Below, piece after piece: positions 9,001-14,368 of a stretch of 14,368 bases of DNA. A program made the translations under genes and the position numbers. The stretch's first letter is position 1; each line of letters begins with the position of its first letter. The stretch is from an uncultured Eubacterium sp. (GTDB taxonomy: Bacteria; Bacillota; Clostridia; Lachnospirales; Lachnospiraceae): contig CAJTVR010000105.1 in NCBI GenBank assembly GCA_910580075.1, forward strand, positions 1 to 14,368. Direction: 5' to 3'. The notes beneath the pieces are model-generated. The model did no database searches. It was not told the DNA's origin and was given only the letters and a program-made list of their open reading frames with translations.

Positions 9001-9377
9001 AGAATGTTTTTCGATACCTGCAGAATATCGATTGCGCTATGAGACGTTCCACCTGCATGCACCTGGGCATTGCCGTCCGTCCGAATCCGGTGTGCCATAT
9101 CTATCAGTGTAGAATTGTTTACTTTGTTCTGGAAACTGTTATCTTTAAGCAGTTCATAGGCTGAACCTGTCCATTCACATCCAGACAGCCTGAAATACAG
9201 GTATTTCATGACTTGTTCGCTCAGTGCGCGTCCTTCTCTGATACAGGTATCCGGCCTTTTTTTACAGTCTGCCTCCAGATCCGCACATTTATCGTATAAA
9301 CTTCTGCATTCATCACTGAAATAATCCAGAAAATCCTGGTCTTCTATTTTACTGATAAAAGAAAATATTTCACTCAT
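6087..9377 (-). CDS. DUF4145-like / AAA+ ATPase / trypsin-like serine protease fusion
   Basis: 1096 residues, starting at an ATG with AAGGTG seven bases upstream. Residues about 1-140 resemble DUF4145 (helices and an IRTDGNAQVHAG motif). Residues about 145-215 are a low-complexity charged linker with a duplicated 14-residue repeat. Residues about 220-600 are unrecognised. Residues about 645-830 are a CbbX/SpoVK-type AAA+ module: Walker A GNPGTGKT near 652-659, Walker B VLMIDE near 710, sensor segment IILAGHQEG, and a RFPNW arginine-finger segment near 770. Residues about 905-1090 are a trypsin-fold protease with His in TCCHVV near 934, Asp in LDLAVL near 971 and Ser in GNSGSP near 1049, so the triad is intact; there is no PDZ domain. 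No signal peptide or membrane segment is visible, so it is probably cytosolic. I infer ATP-driven remodelling coupled to regulated proteolysis. First gene behind the promoter at 9465-9493. Confidence 0.93.
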   Translation of the reverse strand: MSEIFSFISKIEDQDFLDYFSDECRSLYDKCADLEADCKKRPDTCIREGRALSEQVMKYLYFRLSGCEWTGSAYELLKDNSFQNKVNNSTLIDMAHRIRTDGNAQVHAGGTSHSAIDILQVSKNILSHLPYVIQKSYEIIRRADERTQIKEKAGTKRNHNQNKKTGKQPPVSNNIKKENADHESLADTKTAENADHESLADTKTADTDKNKLADGMKKTVLKEECALTLPYAAGRIQTEVTDIFTSVSSVHYFIRPNDYFALNSLELVTADVYLYRLLKNSRFEYVYFVETEGTGCAVYTYDGPSEMAFAQITASRNVKTASAVKNSTRQDQNELLAENSMNHNSTRMYGRRKICRFSMDENDRMKFASAVKTALDDKEHKTAAVMPLGIFGKDGYCTDAVIDTFSSIVKYNGTDNILLLTMTGRSSLCGCFTGKQIQLHDWAGQVLDETGPFTAYDKQSAAADMLVKCGRLVIADEYGTDEFANLLFRKILIEGNKKLAGIGSAKVYALAESLRDYMMNKYTDQTYRTLKKITGNVIGELNRQLDKETVIQELVKKAGQLSSVRIGYTDQLHSLQIERVYHNYCERYKNENELQEILAKAGQFAGKEMQEIFTQIQETARVWSEERTRIQADQKAGKPADQMPYMNMVFLGNPGTGKTAAARLAARYMKAAGALPFHRFEYISAADINGTGVKTAAKIRESAQRAAGGVLMIDEFQRFDDICYGGNTAREVMGMLAAVTDEYQEDLCIILAGHQEGTFRILSADAVAKRRFPNWLVFRNYSVETLLLILEDHLKRRGRVMEEDAKELVKIVIQKHQQDAENSFGNAGYIKDELLPMLERKRLKRNETDQRYIRQDVARAFADILGPKGEQQIFRPQSIQKAQMEKIPLPYPLAAKESDELQKETDSSVLYITTENGQGTAFLIHPDGYALTCCHVVRDAQEIKARVRIRGRAGGDDSIHNCVLVNAREDLDLAVLKLEGCNFPYLPLARKEREIKKGERFLLSGYPFGALMSQGLTTFQGNIAASGEHRSRAQSVRYLLNSEAKSGNSGSPVIAMADGLVIGILCSSVDGSFSPGKTEEINLMCPAYYFWEELVT
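8761..8844 (-). repeat. Two tandem 42-bp units inside the AAA-protease gene
   Basis: Two adjacent 42-base copies (8761-8802 and 8803-8844) differ at one base and encode ENADHESLADTKTA twice in the linker after the DUF4145-like domain. The length is a multiple of three, so the frame is kept. This is typical recent slippage or duplication in a flexible linker. Confidence 0.9.
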
Positions 9378-9384
9378 TTTCGTT

Positions 9385-9390
9385 CACCTT
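9385..9390 (-). promoter_or_regulatory. Ribosome binding site of the AAA-protease gene
   Basis: AAGGTG on the minus strand, seven bases before the ATG at 9377. It supports that start codon. Confidence 0.6.
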
Positions 9391-9437
9391 ATACTGAGGT
9401 TCTTTCTCATGTCCTGGTATACTGCTTCCTGCTATTT

Positions 9438-9449
9438 TGACATTTGTCA
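9438..9449. promoter_or_regulatory. Possible operator just downstream of the promoter
   Basis: TGACA-TT-TGTCA is a short inverted repeat with perfect 5-base arms. It lies just inside the expected transcript start of the five-gene block. A repressor dimer could bind here, but arms this short can arise by chance in AT-rich DNA. Confidence 0.3.
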
Positions 9450-9464
9450 TATATTTGTTATTTT

Positions 9465-9493
9465 ATTTTATCTAACTTTGCATATAATGTCAA
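9465..9493 (-). promoter_or_regulatory. Sigma-A type promoter for the five-gene block
   Basis: On the minus strand a perfect TTGACA (-35, at 9488-9493) is followed after exactly 17 bases by TAAAAT (-10, at 9465-9470), in an AT-rich stretch. Transcription would start near 9458, leaving a leader of about 80 bases before the AAA-protease ATG. This is the best promoter in the window and points to a housekeeping sigma factor rather than the ECF factor encoded upstream. Of the rest of the 9378-9696 gap, 9494-9641 holds only a weak TTAAC/GTTAA inverted repeat near 9544-9558. Confidence 0.75.
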
Positions 9494-9641
9494 TATTAAC
9501 AGAATACTGTAGTACGGCAGACGCAGGAACAATGTGTCCGTTTTTAACTTTTGGTTAATTTTTCAATCAGAAGTTTAAGAGCGGCTCTATTGTTTGTTAC
9601 AGCCTGCTCTGCTATCATAAAGGCATAAACACAACAGACAA

Positions 9642-9670
9642 GGGCAGAACCGGAAACTCCGGCTCTGCCC
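9642..9670 (-). terminator. Intrinsic terminator after the anti-sigma-like gene
   Basis: On the minus strand GGGCAGAGCCGG pairs with CCGGTTCTGCCC (12 pairs, one G-U) around a 5-base loop, followed by a T-rich but interrupted tail. It sits about 27 bases after the stop codon. It separates the sigma-factor operon from the five-gene block. Confidence 0.8.
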
Positions 9671-9696
9671 GCCTGATACAACGGATAAATCTTATG

Positions 9697-11211
9697 TCAG
9701 TCTGCTGCTTTCTGTCTGAGATCTACATAGCCTATTGCAAGTGACCTTTCTGTAAATGTCCCGGAACCGCCCTGCGTATCCAGGCTCAGGTACAGGTTTG
9801 CAAGCTCTTCCTGCGTTACAATCCATCCCATATGCACGGTAACTGTCTCACCTGGCTTGATCGCAGCGATATAATTTTTATTCTGCTCCCCTTGCCGTAC
9901 ATCATAATACTGCATTTCAAACCGGCTGGATAAACCGCGGTTTATGACCTGATTCCATGCATCCGAATCCAGACACTCCTCATAATTTCCTCCCGGTATC
10001 ATCTTCATCTGTCCGTCTTTTTCATAAATTCTTTCCATAGTTCCAAAAAACAGCACATCTTTTAATTCCCTGTCTCCCGTATTCGTGTAATCCACCGTCA
10101 CGTATACGAGCTTTTGCGGCACTTTTCTGGTTTTCACTACTTCACTGAGTGAATCCATATTTCCTTTTTTGATATATTGAATCAATGCTGGTTTTATATT
10201 TCCATTTTCATCTGTTTCATTCCGCAAATCTTCATCGTCTGTCTGTAAATCTAACAGGCTGATATCATCTGTTACCTGTACCTGTGTTACTTTCGCCATA
10301 AGCCCGGTTTTTTCATCCATGCCAGTACTATCATCCAGGGAAAAACTTTCGCCTGCCGCATGCGTATGCTGCATTCTGGAGTTTGGAACAGCCGTCCATT
10401 CTTCCACTGCATATTCTGTGCCGTCTTCTTTCTCCTTTTCTTCTTCACTGCCCGCAAGATATGCGCTCCAGTCCATCCCCCGGACTAAATTTTTATCTCC
10501 GGCTTCATCCGTAGGAATCAGTTTTATGCTTTTAGCAATCCGGACCGCTTCTTCTTTCGATACATCCGATGCAGCAAACATCTCCATTACATAATGTACA
10601 TCTGTGAAGGCTGCGTAAATGCGCTGGTTAAATACGATCTCTTCTTCGTACAGATGCGGATATTCCAGATATACGCCGTCAAATCCGTTTACTGAGATCT
10701 TTTCACTGGAAAGGACGTCTTCATGCAGCATTTCAAACTGTGCATCTCCGGTATCCATACGGTAAAATGCAATCGATATGCCTCCTTTGTGCAGCGCATT
10801 TTTATAACTGTATTTTCCCTGCTCTGTCTGCACCATTGTATCCGGCAGGTAACCGATTTCCATTTTTACATTCGGTATTTCCTCCTGTTTTACAGAAGCC
10901 GGACCGTCTGCCCGAGACCCTTCCTGTCCTGATGCTTTTTGGCCGTTGTCTGTATCTGCTATCTTTACACTGACCCCATGCTCTGAAACCTGCTGGCGCT
11001 GCATACGGTAAATGCTGACTCCTGCAAACACTGTCGTGCCCAACAGTAAAACCGCTGCCACAGATGCCGCAAGCACCTTCCCTGCAGCCTTTCTTCCATT
11101 CTGAACCGGCATCTGTTCTGTCTCTATCTGTCTTTTAACTTCTTTTTCAATCATCGTCCTCATCTCCTCCGGCATCTTAGGGAAATCATATTTTATATTT
11201 TCAAAATTCAT
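9697..11211 (-). CDS. Membrane protein, probable anti-sigma factor (DUF4367-like plus Ig-like domain)
   Basis: About 504 residues with a single membrane segment at residues about 45-66 (VLAASVAAVLLLGTTVFAGV), preceded by a short cytosolic part with a basic stretch, so the bulk should be extracytoplasmic. Residues about 110-235 resemble the DUF4367 domain of anti-sigma-type proteins (YLPDTM near the start, then SKEEAVRIAKSI). After an acidic linker, residues about 290-500 look like an immunoglobulin-type beta-sandwich of the DUF4352/DUF5643 kind. An ATG lies four codons earlier at 11223, but GGAGG inside that extension is spaced five bases from the ATG at 11211, so the later start is preferred. 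It directly follows the ECF sigma gene, as expected for a sigma/anti-sigma pair. I see no zinc-binding HxxxCxxC motif, so it is not a ZAS-type anti-sigma. Regulatory role inferred from context. Confidence 0.85.
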   Translation of the reverse strand: MNFENIKYDFPKMPEEMRTMIEKEVKRQIETEQMPVQNGRKAAGKVLAASVAAVLLLGTTVFAGVSIYRMQRQQVSEHGVSVKIADTDNGQKASGQEGSRADGPASVKQEEIPNVKMEIGYLPDTMVQTEQGKYSYKNALHKGGISIAFYRMDTGDAQFEMLHEDVLSSEKISVNGFDGVYLEYPHLYEEEIVFNQRIYAAFTDVHYVMEMFAASDVSKEEAVRIAKSIKLIPTDEAGDKNLVRGMDWSAYLAGSEEEKEKEDGTEYAVEEWTAVPNSRMQHTHAAGESFSLDDSTGMDEKTGLMAKVTQVQVTDDISLLDLQTDDEDLRNETDENGNIKPALIQYIKKGNMDSLSEVVKTRKVPQKLVYVTVDYTNTGDRELKDVLFFGTMERIYEKDGQMKMIPGGNYEECLDSDAWNQVINRGLSSRFEMQYYDVRQGEQNKNYIAAIKPGETVTVHMGWIVTQEELANLYLSLDTQGGSGTFTERSLAIGYVDLRQKAAD

Positions 11212-11279
11212 AAGTTCCTCCATTCTGCTTATACTGCCAATGCACAGTTGATTACATGTTCTGCCTTTTTCAGAAACAG

Positions 11280-11753
11280 TTATGTTGCTGCCCGCCCGAG
11301 TTCTGTACGCAGCTTTGCCCTGGCTCTGGCCAGACGGCTTTTCACTGCACTTTCCGTAATGGCAAGCAGCTTTGCAGTCTCTTTAACACTGTAGCCCTCC
11401 AGATAGTAAAGTGTCACACATATGCGGCTGTCATAAGGCAGTTCTCTGAGCGCTTCATATAAATCAGAATAATCCTCCGTCTGCAAAGCCGCCTCTTCCT
11501 GCTGATAATCCTCCAGCGGCACTATGCGCTTTTCCCGGCGCATAACCGCATAGCATTCATTAATCAGAATCCGGATCAGCCAGGTCTTTGCATATGCATC
11601 CCTTCGCAGGCTGTGCAGTCCTGCAAATGCTTTTACAATCGCTTCCTGTATCGCGTCCGCACAGTCTGCGTCATTGTAAAGCAGTGTTTTTGCTACATGG
11701 TACAGCGTGTCCTCAGACTGAATAATCATCTGCCCCAATTCTTCCTTTTTCAT
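11280..11753 (-). CDS. ECF-type RNA polymerase sigma factor (sigma-70 family)
   Basis: About 157 residues, the normal ECF size. Region 2 spans about 10-75 with the typical AIQEAIVKAF and AKTWLIRILINECY helices that bind core polymerase and the -10 element. Region 4 spans about 95-150 with LPYDSRICVTLYYLEGYSVKETAKLL and the recognition helix ESAVKSRLARARAKL, which reads the -35 element. The linker is short, and region 3 is absent as in all ECF factors. The frame extends to an ATG at 11777, but that has no ribosome binding site; AAAGGA lies four bases before the ATG at 11753, which begins MKKEELGQ. It is followed 68 bases later by the probable anti-sigma gene. I would expect it to act in envelope or surface stress, but the target genes are not visible here. 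Confidence 0.93.
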   Translation of the reverse strand: MKKEELGQMIIQSEDTLYHVAKTLLYNDADCADAIQEAIVKAFAGLHSLRRDAYAKTWLIRILINECYAVMRREKRIVPLEDYQQEEAALQTEDYSDLYEALRELPYDSRICVTLYYLEGYSVKETAKLLAITESAVKSRLARARAKLRTELGRAAT

Positions 11754-11795
11754 AATGTCCTTTCTGCCGGCCGGCATTTTTACATTTACAAGCTC

Positions 11796-11807
11796 TTGTA
11801 TTTACAA
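11796..11807. promoter_or_regulatory. Inverted repeat in the leader of the sigma-factor operon
   Basis: TTGTA-TT-TACAA, a perfect 5-base-arm inverted repeat, lies about 45 bases before the sigma-factor start. On the minus strand a second TTGTAAAT follows. TTGTAA with a 17-base gap to TGTAAA is a possible weak promoter. No convincing ECF-type promoter was recognised in 11754-11900. Confidence 0.25.
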
Positions 11808-11897
11808 TAATTAGATGTATGAGACTGCGGATCGGTCGCTGCATATAAAATATTTCCCCAAAAAAATAACCATAAATCAGTCTGTAAAATCAGACAT

Positions 11898-11936
11898 AAA
11901 AAAGCAGGATACCTGTATAACAGAATACCCCGCTTT
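11898..11936 (-). terminator. Terminator hairpin after the AAA-ATPase/PD-(D/E)XK gene
   Basis: On the minus strand AAAGCGGGGTAT, a bulged T and CTGT pair with ACAG and GTATCCTGCTTT around a TAT loop (about 16 pairs with several G-U), followed directly by a run of six T. It lies about 57 bases after the stop codon. The opposite strand also carries an A-tract/T-tract arrangement, but no plus-strand gene needs it. Confidence 0.7.
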
Positions 11937-11992
11937 ATGTATCAGTAATCTAAATGCCTGAAACTGACCGGTATAGCTTTGCGCCTTTTGGC

Positions 11993-13693
11993 TTAAATCA
12001 CTTCCGGTATTACCAGGCAGTCTTTTTTGTAAAATGCAATTCCATACCGGCAGACCTTTGCATAGCCGTCCTCAATAAGCTCGCCGGCATACTGCCTGTC
12101 TTTCATCTGTTTTAATGCTTCCATCGCCTTTGGCTCCAGATCCCGGAAGCGCTGCGCTGTTTTAAATTCAATCACAAACGCCTCTTTCTTTCTGGTCAGC
12201 GGTATAATATATAAATCACTGCGCCCGCTGCCTCCTTCCCGGTTCGATTTTACCAGATAACCTTTGATACCGGAAAAAACAGATGCCAGAAACGCATGGT
12301 AAAAACTCTCATATGCATCATTAAAACTGACTGTCTCTGCCAGCAGTTTTGTAAGTTCTGCTTCCAGCGCTTTTATATCATGATCCAGAAACGCCTGGAA
12401 TAAACTGGTGCGGTTCTTTGTTTTTATTTTTTCTTCAAACCATGCCAGTATTTTTGTGCGCAAAATCAGCCGGACTTCTTCATTCGGTATTGCAAATACT
12501 GCGAAAACCTGTTTTAAATTTTCGTCCATCCGCTCTGCCTCTTTTCGGAAATATCCGCTAAAAAACATATAATTCCACAGGCTGCTTACAGAATTATAAA
12601 TTCCATCGTAAGTAATATCCTCGTAAACCGGTTTTTCCACCGCTTTTCCTTCCATCAGGATTTCTAACTCCTGCTTTGTCTCGTTGTCTGCCCGTTCTAT
12701 CATAGTACGCACAATGCTGTTTTCACTGGTATTCGCCCAGTACGGCGACGGAAAAGACGAATCGTCTGCCAGCATGTCCTCGATAAAGCAGATGACGCTC
12801 CATGGATTGCAGACATGCGCATTTCCAAAAATATAACCGCCATACCATTCTCTGACTGTCTGGATTTTGTGTTCCAGTCCAAAATCCGTACAGATTTTTT
12901 TTACTTCCTGTCCGGTAAAACCATAATACTCGTCAAAGTTTCTGTTTCGTATGGTAATGATTTTCAGGTTATTCATCCCCATAAAAATACTTTGTTTTGA
13001 AATACATGTACATCCTGTAATAACTGCAAATTCCAGGCTTGTGTTTGATTTAAAAGCTGACTCATACAGGGAACGGATAAAGCATGCCATTTCATCATAA
13101 TATCCTTCCGAAAAAGCATGATCCAAAGGCACATCGTATTCGTCTATAAAAATAACCGTTTTCTTACCATAATACTTTTCCAGGCATTCCGATAAAAACC
13201 GCAGCGAATCCGTAAAACTCTCCCTGTCTGCTTTTTCCCACATAAGCTCTTCGTACCGGTCTTTTTGTTCCTGGATCATATCCCCCTGCATCACAAAACG
13301 GTGTCTCCAGAATTCCTGTGCAATCTGTCTTGCCAGCATACGGTACGCAGAACTAAAATCGGGCTGCCTGGATGATTTTAACGAAAGGCTGATGACCGGA
13401 TACTGTCCCATATGCGATAAATACCGCTCTGAGGCCTGCATAATCTGCAGCCCTTCAAACAGGCTGCTGTGATCCTGCTTTACCCCGTTATCATCTCTTC
13501 TGTCTTCAAAAAAACACTGAAGCATGCTCATATTCAGAGTCTTGCCGAACCTGCGCGGACGTGTAAACAGGTTCACATCCCCTTTTTTATCCAGCAGTTC
13601 CTGAATCAGCAGTGTCTTATCGACATAATAATATCCCCTTGTGATCAGCTTTTCAAAGTGGTCTGCACCAGATGGCAGGGGTTTGTATTTCAT
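11993..13693 (-). CDS. AAA-ATPase-like protein with C-terminal PD-(D/E)XK nuclease domain
   Basis: About 566 residues of the AAA-ATPase_like (PF09820-type) plus PDDEXK_9 (PF08011-type) architecture. The N-terminus is the usual LPSGADHFEKLITRGYYYVDKT. The nucleotide-binding motif is the family variant RPRRFGKT at 45-52, Walker B is VIFIDEYD near 180, and FAVITGCTCISKQSIF follows in the sensor region. The C-terminal nuclease fold shows RSDLYIIP near 493 and VIEFK near 508, the D...E-x-K pattern. Members are widespread in gut Firmicutes and Bacteroidetes, often many per genome, and their biological role is unclear. The frame reaches an ATG at 13738, but GGGAGGGG six bases before the ATG at 13693 and the family N-terminus both support the shorter form. 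It has its own terminator, so it is probably a single-gene unit rather than part of the five-gene block. Confidence 0.92.
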   Translation of the reverse strand: MKYKPLPSGADHFEKLITRGYYYVDKTLLIQELLDKKGDVNLFTRPRRFGKTLNMSMLQCFFEDRRDDNGVKQDHSSLFEGLQIMQASERYLSHMGQYPVISLSLKSSRQPDFSSAYRMLARQIAQEFWRHRFVMQGDMIQEQKDRYEELMWEKADRESFTDSLRFLSECLEKYYGKKTVIFIDEYDVPLDHAFSEGYYDEMACFIRSLYESAFKSNTSLEFAVITGCTCISKQSIFMGMNNLKIITIRNRNFDEYYGFTGQEVKKICTDFGLEHKIQTVREWYGGYIFGNAHVCNPWSVICFIEDMLADDSSFPSPYWANTSENSIVRTMIERADNETKQELEILMEGKAVEKPVYEDITYDGIYNSVSSLWNYMFFSGYFRKEAERMDENLKQVFAVFAIPNEEVRLILRTKILAWFEEKIKTKNRTSLFQAFLDHDIKALEAELTKLLAETVSFNDAYESFYHAFLASVFSGIKGYLVKSNREGGSGRSDLYIIPLTRKKEAFVIEFKTAQRFRDLEPKAMEALKQMKDRQYAGELIEDGYAKVCRYGIAFYKKDCLVIPEVI

Positions 13694-13765
13694 ATGTAAC
13701 CCCTCCCCTTCTCTTTCTTTCAATCCCTGTTTTCCCATTGTCTGTACTTTACTGCCTCCTTTTTT

Positions 13766-13963
13766 TCATTCACACGTCATGCTGTCTGTATTCTTTGTCA
13801 TTTCAGAGCCTGGGCGTATCTTAAAGATCATTTCCGCTGTCTGGCTCCTTTTCTGCAGCAAATAAGCAGCATTTTTATCTTTCAGGTTCTGTATCCGCTC
13901 CTAACATGAACGATTCTCTTTGGCAGTCTGTGTTTCCTGTTTTCTTTCGTTCTTTTTTTTCAT
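13766..13963 (-). other. Possible decayed small ORF with an in-frame TAG
   Basis: In the gap upstream of the AAA-ATPase-like gene, one minus-strand frame runs from an ATG at 13963 to a TGA at 13766 (65 codons) interrupted only by a TAG at codon 21. The second half (ERIQNLKDKNAAYLLQKRSQ and onward) looks protein-like and charged. There is no good ribosome binding site before the ATG. It could be a pseudogene remnant or chance. An alternative use of this stretch is as leader of the downstream gene: TTGCTG-17-TAAAGT near 13977-14005 is a weak promoter candidate. Confidence 0.2.
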
Positions 13964-14030
13964 AAATATTACTTTATCATCTTTCTGCCATTTCAGCAAT
14001 ATATTTCAAACGAAAGCGTGGATAGTCTGA

Positions 14031-14105
14031 CGGAAAGTGCGGGTTACCCGGACGCCGGAAAGTGCGGGTTACCTGGACGCCGGAAAGTGTAGGTTACCCG
14101 GACGC
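14031..14105. repeat. Three tandem 25-bp repeats
   Basis: Units at 14031-14055, 14056-14080 and 14081-14105, each beginning CGGAAAGTG and ending GGACGC, differ by at most two or three bases. There are no spacers, so it is not a CRISPR array. The third unit runs straight into the palindromic element, and the unit's end (ACCCGGACGC) is the outer end of that element. Confidence 0.9.
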
Positions 14106-14368
14106 CGGGCGGAGAAACTTTTTCCTTTTTCTGTTCCGCCTTCGAACAGTAAGAACTTCTAAATTTTCTGCTTCCAGGCTGTGGCAGCGGACGGACCGGT
14201 GCCTGATGCCCTGGCGTTTTGGTATGCTTTATGCTGTGGCACGGACAGGCACCTTTTGGGGCTTCTGCGTTTTTGGCAGAGATACACAGTGTGCCCCAAA
14301 TCCTGGGAACTGAGCAGAAAATTAAGAAGTTCTAACTGTTCTGCGGAGTCACAGAAAAAGGAAAAAGT
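14097..14368. repeat. Large inverted-repeat element at the right edge (incomplete)
   Basis: The outer 18-base arms ACTTTTTCCTTTTTCTGT (14117-14134) and its exact complement (14351-14368) match perfectly. Inner 21-base arms (14152-14172 and 14313-14333) match at 20 of 21 positions. Over the 57-base outer region about 46 positions pair. Inside are smaller inverted repeats: GGTGCCTG/CAGGCACC, and TTTGGGGC (14255-14262) with GCCCCAAA (14293-14300). Its left end, 14097-14136, equals 5961-6001 apart from one base inserted. The element continues past the window end. It resembles a MITE-like or other non-autonomous palindromic element; no transposase is encoded. Confidence 0.75.

Noticed and set aside
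9437..9470. Divergent plus-strand promoter starting at TTGACA
   Set aside because: The -10 position is poor (ATTTTA) and there is no plus-strand gene downstream.
14031..14105. CRISPR array
   Set aside because: The 25-bp units are directly adjacent, without spacers, and no cas gene is present.
14062..14313. 83-codon plus-strand frame at the right edge
   Set aside because: It consists of the tandem 25-bp repeats and the inverted-repeat element, without a ribosome binding site or recognisable domain.

Overview
The window looks like chromosomal accessory DNA from an anaerobic Firmicute, most likely a Lachnospiraceae-type Clostridium. This is inferred from moderate GC, strong AGGAGG-like ribosome binding sites, an ECF sigma factor paired with a membrane anti-sigma-like protein, and an AAA-ATPase-like/PD-(D/E)XK protein of a type common in gut Clostridia and Bacteroidetes. 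All eight convincing genes lie on the minus strand, so transcription runs from high to low coordinates. No tRNA, rRNA, CRISPR array, transposase or integrase was seen.

Layout in transcription order: (i) 14368-14031 is a repeat-rich edge holding three 25-bp tandem repeats and a large inverted-repeat element. (ii) 13693-11993 encodes an AAA-ATPase-like protein with a C-terminal PD-(D/E)XK nuclease fold, followed by a terminator hairpin. (iii) 11753-9697 encodes an ECF sigma factor and a single-pass membrane protein that is probably its regulator, closed by a strong intrinsic terminator at 9642-9670. (iv) 9493-154 is a five-gene block behind a near-consensus promoter (TTGACA-17-TAAAAT). The block encodes a 1096-residue protein (DUF4145-like N-terminus, CbbX/SpoVK-type AAA+ ATPase, trypsin-like serine protease), then, after a 156-bp imperfect palindrome, a divergent Hsp70, a long coiled-coil protein, a small zinc-ribbon protein, and a zinc-ribbon protein with about 21 Sel1 repeats.

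The five-gene block is the most interesting part. It joins an ATP-driven remodeller fused to a protease, an Hsp70-type ATPase with a non-standard C-terminus and no DnaJ or GrpE nearby, a coiled-coil partner, and two proteins that each start with a CxxC...CxxC zinc ribbon. The last four genes are tightly spaced or overlapping, with translational coupling. I infer a chaperone/protease complex, either for protein quality control or as a sensing and effector device like the multi-component NTPase conflict systems of bacteria. The function is not established by the sequence.

One repeat family occurs three times: at the left edge, inside the five-gene block, and at the right edge. The two edge copies are in opposite orientation, so the whole gene set sits between related palindromic elements. 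This suggests non-autonomous mobile palindromes and possibly a transferable island.
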